A stretch of DNA of 7,896 nucleotides from Polyangia bacterium (GTDB lineage: Bacteria > Myxococcota_A > Polyangia > Polyangiales > Polyangiaceae): contig JAUIKB010000228.1 of NCBI GenBank assembly GCA_030430975.1, positions 1 through 7,896 on the forward strand. The letters are read 5' to 3'. The notes under the pieces were generated by a model. That model was given only the letters and a program-made list of their open reading frames with translations. It was not told the DNA's origin and searched no databases. Positions within the stretch are counted from its first letter, which is position 1. Every line of letters begins with the position of its first letter. Shown piece by piece: positions 1 through 4,946 of the stretch. The translations under genes and the position numbers were made by a program.

Positions 1-507
1 GAGCGTCGAGTGCAGCGTCTTCATCGCCTCGGCGTGCCGGGTCACGTACTTCTCGATGTTGTCGCCAACCTTCTTCAGCGCGGCGCGTAGCTCCGGCGAG
101 TCTTCAGCGCCGGTGCGGATGATGTCTAGGGTGGTCTCGCGCATTTCCGCGTGACGCTGCTTGTGGCCGGTGCGCTTGAATCTGAGGTCTGCCTTGAGCT
201 CCTGAACGGTTTGGAGCTGCGCCTCGCTCAGGTCGCCGTACTTGACCGCCGTGTCGAACACGACCGACGTCGAGCGACGGTAGCGATGGCGCCGCGTTTC
301 GGCAGCATCTGCCGTTTTCTGAGCGCGCGCCTGGTCGTCGGCGACCGCTGGCTGGCCGGCAAGCTCAGCGGACGTGTCCGCGCTGTCGGATTCGCCCGTC
401 GGCTGATCGACTTGAGCCGCGCAACCCACGGACAGCGCCGTCAACGGGACGGCAACGGTCAGCGTTGCGATTCGGGTTTGCAGCCTGCTTCGGAGTGATT
501 GCGCCAT
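1..507 (-). CDS. Spy/CpxP-like periplasmic lipoprotein, C-terminus beyond window edge
   Basis: This open frame starts at ATG 507 and runs out of the window after 169 codons with no stop, so the C-terminus is missing. Residues 1-28 look like a signal peptide (Arg-rich start, then a hydrophobic stretch ending Leu-Ser-Val-Gly before Cys29). The lipobox is slightly off consensus because Ser, not Leu, is at -3. Residues 30-78 are a low-complexity Ala/Asp/Thr linker. From about residue 84 the chain is helical and charged. It contains Asp-Leu-Ser-Glu-Ala-Gln-Leu (92-98), which resembles the LTxxQ motif of Spy/CpxP-type periplasmic chaperones and metal-stress proteins. Those are known to act as ATP-independent, helical chaperones in the envelope; the same role here is inference. 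No clear Shine-Dalgarno precedes the start. It diverges from the LamG-like lipoprotein gene. Coding is well supported by codon bias and signal peptide; the family call is tentative. Confidence 0.72.
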   Translation of the reverse strand, partial: MAQSLRSRLQTRIATLTVAVPLTALSVGCAAQVDQPTGESDSADTSAELAGQPAVADDQARAQKTADAAETRRHRYRRSTSVVFDTAVKYGDLSEAQLQTVQELKADLRFKRTGHKQRHAEMRETTLDIIRTGAEDSPELRAALKKVGDNIEKYVTRHAEAMKTLHSTL

Positions 508-556
508 GACAGAAGTGTAAGGCGGAACCGGGGCACGTCCACGCTCGGAGCGGATT

Positions 557-569
557 CGTTCGGCGAACG
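557..569. promoter_or_regulatory. 13-bp perfect palindrome in divergent intergenic spacer
   Basis: CGTTCG, one G, then CGAACG forms a perfect inverted repeat. It lies in the 180-base spacer between two divergent lipoprotein genes, about 50 bases from the leftward start and 120 from the rightward one. It could be an operator for either or both genes. I see no convincing -35/-10 pair next to it, so a regulatory role is only possible. Confidence 0.3.
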
Positions 570-687
570 GTCAGATCCCACCGTCGGACGCGTGAAATCG
601 CCTCGGTGACGTTGGCAGATGGTGTTTATTCAAGCGAATTGGCCGCGATTCGTGCGCTCGCCGTCAGGGTCGCGTACCTTGAACGCG

Positions 688-1626
688 ATGAGGGTTAGCT
701 GGCTAGCTGGGCTACCCGCGCTGGCGCTACTGGTGGCATGCGGGGGCGATGATTTCTCGAGCGCTGAAGGAACCGGCGGGACGGCCGGCAGCGGCGGAGC
801 ATCTGGCGCCGCGGGCACCGCCGGCGCGACGTCGGGAGGCTCGTCCGGCAATGGGCAAGGCGGTGGCGCGGGGTCCGGCGGCGTGACGGGGTTTGGCGGC
901 ACGGGCGGGTCTGTGTCCCAGCCAACGCTGCCAGCGGGATGTGGGACGCAGCCACCGATGCAGCCGCTGCTGTATTCGACGCTCGACGATTTGAGCTCCG
1001 TACTGAACCCGGTGTTTGGCGACGGTACGGGATCGGTCGTCGCGAAGTCAGCGGAGAACGACTTCGGCACCGGCTTCTGCAACGACGGCTTGTTGCTGGA
1101 CGACGCCGGCGAATATGTCGGCTTCAAACAGATCGTCGGTGCGACGCCCAACTTCAGCTTCACCACGGGCACACTCGATCTCATGTACCGGCCGAACTAC
1201 ACGCGGACCGACGGCGCCGATCACCTGATCATGCGCGCCGAAAGCGGCGCCGGTTCGATGAGTATTCGCAAGGCCGGCGCCAGCAACAAGAACCACTTTC
1301 AGTTCACCATCAGAGACGCCGCCGGCACGCTCGCCGAAACGCAAATCGCGCCGGCGCAGATCCCGATCGCTCAGGGCGTGTGGGTTCGGTTGACGATCAC
1401 GTGGGACTTCAGCCAAGCTGCAACGCGCCCAGTCCACATCTACTTCGACGGGCGCGAAGCCGAGTACTCGAGCACCAACGGCCTGGGGCCGATTCCTGCT
1501 GGCATCCGGGCCATGCCGCCTCCCAACCCGCTGCAGGACGTCACATTCGGCGACAAGGCGAATCAGTTTCCCTCCGCACGCTTCGACGACATCAAGATCT
1601 ACGGCGCGGTCGTCCCGCCGATGTAG
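688..1626 (+). CDS. secreted lipoprotein with LamG-like (concanavalin-type) domain
   Basis: The protein is 312 residues from ATG 688. The frame is open back to ATG 619, but the internal start is preferred because it places a textbook signal peptide at the N-terminus: Met-Arg, hydrophobic core, and lipobox Leu-Val-Ala-Cys with Cys18. Asp21-Asp22 follow soon after the cysteine. Residues 28-75 are a Gly/Ser/Thr/Ala linker typical of myxobacterial surface lipoproteins. About residues 92-308 form a beta-rich domain with features of LamG/jellyroll (LamGL) modules: an early Leu-Tyr-Ser-Thr-Leu-Asp-Asp opening, a central Trp-Val-Arg-Leu-Thr-Ile-Thr-Trp strand, His-Ile-Tyr-Phe-Asp-Gly, and a closing Phe-Asp-Asp-Ile-Lys-Ile-Tyr. 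Cys85 and Cys131 could form a disulfide. Such domains bind glycans or proteins at the cell surface; the ligand here is unknown. Shine-Dalgarno is weak. The lipoprotein call is firm, the fold call moderate. Confidence 0.8.
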   Translation: MRVSWLAGLPALALLVACGGDDFSSAEGTGGTAGSGGASGAAGTAGATSGGSSGNGQGGGAGSGGVTGFGGTGGSVSQPTLPAGCGTQPPMQPLLYSTLDDLSSVLNPVFGDGTGSVVAKSAENDFGTGFCNDGLLLDDAGEYVGFKQIVGATPNFSFTTGTLDLMYRPNYTRTDGADHLIMRAESGAGSMSIRKAGASNKNHFQFTIRDAAGTLAETQIAPAQIPIAQGVWVRLTITWDFSQAATRPVHIYFDGREAEYSSTNGLGPIPAGIRAMPPPNPLQDVTFGDKANQFPSARFDDIKIYGAVVPPM

Positions 1627-1641
1627 TGCACGGTTGTCACA

Positions 1642-1657
1642 TCGGGCCATGGCCCGA
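1642..1657. promoter_or_regulatory. 16-bp perfect palindrome upstream of the DCC oxidoreductase gene
   Basis: TCGGGCCATGGCCCGA is fully self-complementary. It sits in the 42-base gap between the LamG-like lipoprotein stop and the DCC-family start, 11 bases before the ATG. As RNA it would fold into a 6-bp stem with a CATG loop. No T-run follows, so a classical intrinsic terminator is unlikely. An operator or a translation-control hairpin is possible. Confidence 0.4.
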
Positions 1658-1668
1658 CATACCGATCG

Positions 1669-2088
1669 ATGACGACGCCTCAGCTAGAAATGTTCTTCGA
1701 CGGTGACTGCCCCCTGTGCCTGCGCGAGGTGAAGCTGCTGCGCAAGATGGACCGCGGTCGCGAACGCATCCTGTTCACGGATATCGCCGCCGCCGACTTC
1801 AATCCTGCGGAGCACGGTCGCACGTTCGAGGACTTCATGGCGGTCATGACCGGAAGACAGGCAGACGGTCAGTACATCACGGGCGTCGAGGTGTTTCGCC
1901 AGGCGTACGCCGCGGTCGGTCTCGGTTCGATCGTCAGCTTGACGCGTCTGCCGGGCGTGTCACAAGCCCTGGATGCTGCGTACAAGCAGTTCGCCGCCCG
2001 TCGACTCAAGCTGACCGGACGTTGTGACGGCGACGTCTGCGCCACGCCGCCGCCAGAGCGCCGCACCGAAGACGCCGCGGCCGCCTAA
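1669..2088 (+). CDS. DCC-family (DUF393) thiol-disulfide oxidoreductase
   Basis: This 139-residue protein belongs to the DCC family (DUF393, PF04134), predicted thioredoxin-fold thiol-disulfide oxidoreductases. The signature is complete at residues 10-17: Phe-Asp-Gly-Asp-Cys14-Pro-Leu-Cys17, followed by a Leu-rich helix as in the family. The C-terminal Arg-Cys119-x4-Cys124 pair is also usual for these proteins. A Glu/Ala-rich tail ends the chain. Length fits the family. There is no signal peptide, so it is probably cytoplasmic. The start at ATG 1669 is supported because the family motif follows within ten residues; no strong Shine-Dalgarno is visible. The gene lies 54 bases before a probable selenoprotein of peroxiredoxin type, and the two may be co-transcribed and work in the same redox chain. 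That link is inference; the substrate is unknown. Confidence 0.9.
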   Translation: MTTPQLEMFFDGDCPLCLREVKLLRKMDRGRERILFTDIAAADFNPAEHGRTFEDFMAVMTGRQADGQYITGVEVFRQAYAAVGLGSIVSLTRLPGVSQALDAAYKQFAARRLKLTGRCDGDVCATPPPERRTEDAAAA

Positions 2089-2125
2089 TCGTCCGCGCGG
2101 GGAATTCGCGCAGTCGGTCGGCAAA

Positions 2126-2141
2126 TCCGCTAGGGTGCGGA
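2126..2141 (+). promoter_or_regulatory. Small hairpin presenting the Shine-Dalgarno of the selenoprotein gene
   Basis: TCCGC (2126-2130) pairs with GCGGA (2137-2141), leaving the six-base loop TAGGGT. AGGG at 2132-2135 is the only plausible Shine-Dalgarno for the TTG start at 2143, with 7 bases between. The loop's TAG is in frame with the gene, so no start upstream of it is possible. The hairpin is short; a regulatory role is conjecture, but the ribosome-binding site decides the start. Confidence 0.4.
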
Positions 2142-2142
2142 C

Positions 2143-2937
2143 TTGCCCGCGACCATCGCTGCCGTCGGTTTGCTGCTGGTGCTCGGAGCCTGGGTTCAGT
2201 ACCTGGCCTCCATCCCCGAGGAACGCGTCGCCGTCAGGCCTCGCGGCACGGTGACGGTACAGTCCCTGGGCGTGCTTCTGAGCGCGTGCGGCACTTGGCT
2301 CGCCTGGCGCGGCGGCACGGGCTGGATCGGTGCGGCGGTTCTGCTCGCGGTTGGCTCCGGGTTGATGGCGTTCTTCATCTACCTGATCCGCACCGCACCG
2401 CTCCCGGACGGCGACCTTCAAGTGGCGGTCGGCGACCAGCTGCCGTCGTTTGCCGCCTCCGATGTGGACGGCCGTACGTTCCGCAGTGAAGAGCTTGAGG
2501 GCCAGCGGGTGCTGCTCAAGTTTTTCCGGGGTTCCTGGTGACCATACTGCAGCGCCGAGTTGCGGCGCTTTGACCGGATGAAGGATACCTTTGCGCAGCA
2601 CGACGTGCGCGTGGTCGCGTTGAGTAAAGACACGGTCGAACAGGCTGCGCATCACCGAGATCGCGACGGGCTCACCCTGCAGCTGCTCGCCGATCCGAAG
2701 CTCAAGGTGATCGAGCGCTTCGGACTGCTGCACCACAAGTCGGTGGAGTTCGGGATTTCGTTCAGCGTACTGGGCGTCCCAATGGGTCTGCCGACAGGAT
2801 CGAAGACGATGGCGATACCGACGTCGATCCTGATCGACGAGCACGGCGTGATCCGCTGGATCGATCAGGCGGAAGACTATCGGATCCGTGGCGACGAACG
2901 GCGGGTGACCGACGCGCTCGCCGAGGCGTTCGGATAA
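2143..2937 (+). CDS. Membrane-anchored peroxiredoxin/thioredoxin-like selenoprotein (UGA = Sec at residue 133)
   Basis: Read through the UGA at 2539-2541, this is one 264-residue protein. Start is TTG 2143: an in-frame TAG at 2131 excludes longer versions, and AGGG lies 7 bases upstream. Three hydrophobic helices (about 3-23, 39-55, 60-82) anchor a C-terminal AhpC/TSA-type domain (about 93-264). That domain begins Val-Gly-Asp-x-Leu-Pro-x-Phe, reaches Phe-Phe-Arg-Gly-Ser-Trp132-Sec133-Pro-Tyr-Cys136, continues with Leu-Ser-Lys-Asp (160-163) and Leu-Ala-Asp-Pro (182-185), and has the cis-Pro loop Ile225-Pro226-Thr followed by Leu-Ile-Asp-Glu-His-Gly. Homologues normally have Arg-Gly-x-Trp-Cys-Pro-Tyr-Cys, so UGA replaces the attacking cysteine exactly. 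It probably reduces peroxides or disulfides through a Sec-Cys selenenylsulfide. The positive-inside rule weakly favours a cytoplasmic enzyme domain. The alternative is a nonsense mutation or sequencing error at TGC; the intact downstream frame and the adjacent SECIS-like hairpin argue against it. Confidence 0.88.
2539..2541 (+). other. In-frame UGA selenocysteine codon
   Basis: The TGA lies in frame between Trp132 and Pro134 at the position of the first cysteine in the family's Cys-Pro-Tyr-Cys motif. The frame stays open for 131 further codons with clear homology. The base after it is C, a context generally poor for termination. Recoding needs SelA, SelB, SelD and tRNA-Sec encoded elsewhere in the genome, which cannot be seen here. 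Confidence 0.87.
2551..2569 (+). promoter_or_regulatory. Putative bacterial SECIS hairpin
   Basis: AGCGCCG (2551-2557) pairs perfectly with CGGCGCT (2563-2569), giving a 7-bp stem closed by the pentaloop AGTTG (2558-2562). Nine bases separate the UGA from the stem, and the loop begins 17 bases past the UGA. Known bacterial SECIS elements sit immediately 3' of the UGA inside the coding region and need a G, usually GU, near the start of the apical loop for SelB. This hairpin has GU at loop positions 2-3. The loop uses TTG for Leu140; the CTG synonym would destroy the GU. No bulged U like that of E. coli fdhF is evident. Confidence 0.75.
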
Positions 2938-2953
2938 CGGCCTAGGTTCGTTT

Positions 2954-2981
2954 TTGACAAGACCAGTGTACTGAGTACACT
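2954..2981 (+). promoter_or_regulatory. Sigma70-like promoter for the NADAR-like gene
   Basis: A consensus -35 TTGACA (2954-2959) is followed by 16 bases and a -10-like TACACT (2976-2981). It is the clearest housekeeping promoter in the window. Transcription would start around 2987-2989, on or beside the ATG at 2988. This implies either a leaderless message or translation from a later start such as GTG 3003, which has GAGGT 5 bases upstream. Confidence 0.6.
2965..2981. promoter_or_regulatory. 17-bp perfect palindromic operator overlapping the -10 element
   Basis: AGTGTACT, one G, then AGTACACT is a perfect 8-1-8 inverted repeat. It occupies most of the promoter spacer and the whole -10 hexamer, the usual position for a repressor site. 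The binding protein is not encoded next to it, and I do not recognise the motif with certainty. Confidence 0.65.
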
Positions 2982-2987
2982 AAGGGG

Positions 2988-3554
2988 ATGCACGAGGTCA
3001 TCGTGAAGAGTCGGCGCGCGTCGCGTTCGAAGCTGGAGGCTGAGTACCCGGGAGCTGCGGTCGTCGACGTGACCTCCCGCGCGCGGGATCCTTGGGTTCG
3101 GTTCAGTCCGTTCTTTCCACACGGTGGGATACCGGTTCCGTTTAGTGATCGCACAGCCGAGAGCGTCGAAGGGATCTGGCAAGCGTTGAAGGTGTTCGAA
3201 ACCGCTGACGTGGATCCCCGGAAGCACGTGACCAGCATGCGCGGCCTCAAGCGCACCGTCCGCAAGTACGGCAAGTGCCTGGGACACCGCAGGGGATTGA
3301 GCGGAGACGAGCTGCTCGGCTACGTCGAGGCGCGCAAGCAGATCTATCTGCCGATCTATGCATGGGTGTTGGAACATCGATTGGCCGACGAAGTCGCCAA
3401 GCTGCGGGCCATCGCGACCGAGCGCGACCTGGTGCTGCTCGACTACGAAACGAACACGAACGTCGACGACCCACGCAAACCGTTGTCCCACGCCGGGCTG
3501 GTGGCGAAGGCGCTGGGCACGGTTCGTGCTACCCCCGCGCCATGCGAATCGTAG
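2988..3554 (+). CDS. Conserved protein, probable divergent NADAR-like (ADP-ribose processing) family
   Basis: The protein has 188 residues from ATG 2988 (183 if GTG 3003 is used); both retain all recognisable motifs. It resembles a conserved bacterial family that I believe is catalogued as DUF6939, though I cannot confirm the number. The motif order parallels NADAR/YbiA proteins: Arg-Phe39-Ser-Pro-Phe-Phe-Pro44 (NADAR: Phe-Ser-Asn-Phe-Tyr-Pro), then Glu58-Ser-Val-Glu61-Gly-Ile-Trp-Gln65-Ala-Leu-Lys68 (NADAR: Val-Glu-His-x-x-Gln-x-x-Lys), then a Lys/Arg-rich Tyr-Gly-Lys-x-Leu-Gly segment, an Arg-x-x-Tyr-x-x-Ile helix, and a late Ala-Thr-Glu-Arg-Asp-Leu-Val-Leu. NADAR enzymes remove ADP-ribose from nucleobases or act on riboflavin intermediates; activity here is inference. 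It is cytoplasmic, controlled by a palindromic operator, and its end overlaps the following lipoprotein start by 13 bases. Confidence 0.8.
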   Translation: MHEVIVKSRRASRSKLEAEYPGAAVVDVTSRARDPWVRFSPFFPHGGIPVPFSDRTAESVEGIWQALKVFETADVDPRKHVTSMRGLKRTVRKYGKCLGHRRGLSGDELLGYVEARKQIYLPIYAWVLEHRLADEVAKLRAIATERDLVLLDYETNTNVDDPRKPLSHAGLVAKALGTVRATPAPCES

Positions 3555-4132
3555 TGCCGATCCTTGTTGGAATGGGTCTCATCGGGTGCGGCAGCAGCAC
3601 CACACTGCCTGACGGGACTGAGGGCGCGGGCGGCGGTACATCTGAGTTGCCAGTTGAGTGTCAAGCTGCGAACCCTCAGGCGGGCAAGCACCCGGTCGAG
3701 TTTCGGTTCGTAAACAACAGCACAACGCCGGTTTACGCGCTCGAGCTCTGCCAGCTGGATTTCAAAGTCACGAGCTGCGCGGACGGTTACAAAACGAAAC
3801 TCAACCTCAGCGCTCCGTGCACCGAGGAATGCAGGCTCAACGACTGCGGCGAGTGCGGAGGCGCATGCGGTACCACCGCCATCGAGATCTCCAGCACGGA
3901 GCCGCGAAGCGTGCCGTGGGCTGGCGAGACGTTTGTCTTTTCCAAGGCCAGCAGCGGTTGCCCGTGCCACGAGGCAACCACGGCGCCCAGCGGCAGGTAC
4001 CGTGCTTCGATCTCGGTCTACGGGACGCCAGGTGGGCCGATCAACGACGGAGAGCAGCCTCGGGTGATCGATGTCGATTTCGAACTTCCGGCTGCGGACG
4101 GCGTCGTGACCGTCGATGTGACGTCGCCCTAG
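3542..4132 (+). CDS. Ten-cysteine lipoprotein, first of two tandem paralogues
   Basis: This 196-residue protein starts at ATG 3542, inside the last codons of the NADAR-like gene, suggesting read-through expression. The signal peptide ends in a good lipobox, Leu-Ile-Gly-Cys16. A short Gly-containing linker (17-37) precedes a domain with ten further cysteines. Landmarks are Phe-Arg-Phe-Val-Asn-Asn, Ser-Cys-Ala-Asp-x-Tyr, the cluster Cys-x3-Cys-x4-Cys-x2-Cys-x3-Cys, Gly-Cys-Pro-Cys-His, Gly-x-Tyr-Arg-x-Ser-Ile-x-Val-Tyr, and a final Leu-Pro-Ala-Ala-x-Gly-Val-Val. Every landmark recurs in the gene at 4266-4946. An even cysteine number and an exported location suggest five disulfides, although a metal-binding cluster is not excluded. 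I do not recognise the family. Alternating beta-strand patterns at both ends suggest an all-beta fold stabilised by disulfides. Confidence 0.82.
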   Translation: MRIVVPILVGMGLIGCGSSTTLPDGTEGAGGGTSELPVECQAANPQAGKHPVEFRFVNNSTTPVYALELCQLDFKVTSCADGYKTKLNLSAPCTEECRLNDCGECGGACGTTAIEISSTEPRSVPWAGETFVFSKASSGCPCHEATTAPSGRYRASISVYGTPGGPINDGEQPRVIDVDFELPAADGVVTVDVTSP

Positions 4133-4265
4133 CGGCCCCGAACCGTGAACGCCGGTACGTGCCAAGCTGTGCCAACCGCGCGCGCAATTCACGCTCCGCA
4201 GCACGCTTCAAGCACGCTCAAGCGGACATTCGGCGGTTGGCCCAGCCGTTGCACTACGACTGGTC

Positions 4266-4946
4266 ATGCACTGGACACTCAAAGCGAGCCTGATCACGGT
4301 CGTCACCCTAGGCGCCGCCGTCGCGTGCGGCGGCAATAGCTTCGACAGTAACGGGACCGGCGGCTCTGGCGGCGGCGGTGCTGGCGGAACCGGCGGCAGC
4401 GGAACGGGTGGTAGCTCGGCCTCAGGCGGATCAGGCGGATCAGGCGGGTCGGTGGTCCCGCCTCAGTGCCGCGTGGCCGACGACACCGACGGCCCTCACC
4501 AAACCGAGTTTCGGTTCATCAACAACGGCGCCTACCCGGTGTTCGTGAAAGAAGACTGCTCGCTGAACTTCAGCGTCGCGAGTTGCGCCGATGACTACAG
4601 CGGCGCCTTGGCCATTACCGGCAATTGCACCATCGAATGCGGCGAAGGCGACTGCATAGCGTGCGGCGCGTGTCAGTCGCTCGTGCACAAACTGGAGACC
4701 GGCGAGAGCAAGTCGGGACAGTGGTACGGCTCGACGTACACGTTCGACGAAACCAAAGCCGGATGCCCCTGTCACTACCAGCGCACCGCGCCGAACGGAA
4801 AGTACCGCGTGAGCATTCCGGTGTACTCGGACGAAGATGCGGCGTGGATGGGTGGCGATACGGCGTTCGTCGCGGAGGCGGAGTTCGATCTGCCGGCTGC
4901 TGGCGGGGTCGTCGAGATCGACATCACGCCTCCGCAGGAGTTCTAG
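4266..4946 (+). CDS. Ten-cysteine lipoprotein, second tandem paralogue with Gly-rich linker
   Basis: This 226-residue protein is a paralogue of the preceding gene product, co-linear throughout its domain (about 66-224). The signal peptide ends Ala-Val-Ala-Cys21, a weaker lipobox with Ala at -3. Residues 30-62 are an almost pure Gly/Ser/Thr linker that the first copy mostly lacks; part of it is encoded by a 9-base tandem repeat. All ten domain cysteines are conserved in order, the only spacing change being Cys-x2-Cys for Cys-x3-Cys at the end of the cluster. Shared motifs include Phe-Arg-Phe-Ile-Asn-Asn, Ser-Cys-Ala-Asp-Asp-Tyr, Gly-Cys-Pro-Cys-His and Leu-Pro-Ala-Ala-x-Gly-Val-Val. Function is unknown; a disulfide-rich surface protein is inferred. 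No strong Shine-Dalgarno precedes the ATG. A 133-base gap separates it from copy one, so it may have its own promoter. Confidence 0.85.
   Translation: MHWTLKASLITVVTLGAAVACGGNSFDSNGTGGSGGGGAGGTGGSGTGGSSASGGSGGSGGSVVPPQCRVADDTDGPHQTEFRFINNGAYPVFVKEDCSLNFSVASCADDYSGALAITGNCTIECGEGDCIACGACQSLVHKLETGESKSGQWYGSTYTFDETKAGCPCHYQRTAPNGKYRVSIPVYSDEDAAWMGGDTAFVAEAEFDLPAAGGVVEIDITPPQEF
4422..4448 (+). repeat. 9-bp tandem repeat, three units, in lipoprotein linker
   Basis: TCAGGCGGA occurs twice in succession and is followed by TCAGGCGGG. Each unit encodes Ser-Gly-Gly in the linker of the second ten-cysteine lipoprotein. The unit length is a multiple of three, so slippage would change linker length without shifting the frame. 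Confidence 0.7.

Noticed and set aside
151..498. 115-codon plus-strand frame at the left end
   Set aside because: It is antisense to the signal-peptide-bearing partial lipoprotein gene and has an Arg-rich shadow-like composition.
619..687. Upstream start for the LamG-like lipoprotein at ATG 619
   Set aside because: It adds 23 polar residues before a complete lipoprotein signal peptide, which would block normal export; ATG 688 fits better.
1048..1650. 200-codon minus-strand frame opposite the LamG-like lipoprotein
   Set aside because: It is antisense to a gene with signal peptide, lipobox and domain pattern, and shows no protein family features of its own.
2095..2111. GCGCG...CGCGC hairpin after the DCC gene as a terminator
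   Set aside because: Only five pairs and no T-run; the chance of such a GC inverted repeat in this DNA is high.
1960..2844. Long 294-codon minus-strand open frame over the redox genes
   Set aside because: It is antisense to two genes with clear family motifs; the product is Arg/Gln/His-rich with no recognisable domain, a usual shadow in high-GC DNA.
2560..2937. Independent peroxiredoxin gene starting at TTG 2560
   Set aside because: It would lack the first strands and the catalytic CxxC of the fold, and it is in phase with the upstream frame across one UGA. The Sec read-through model explains both pieces.
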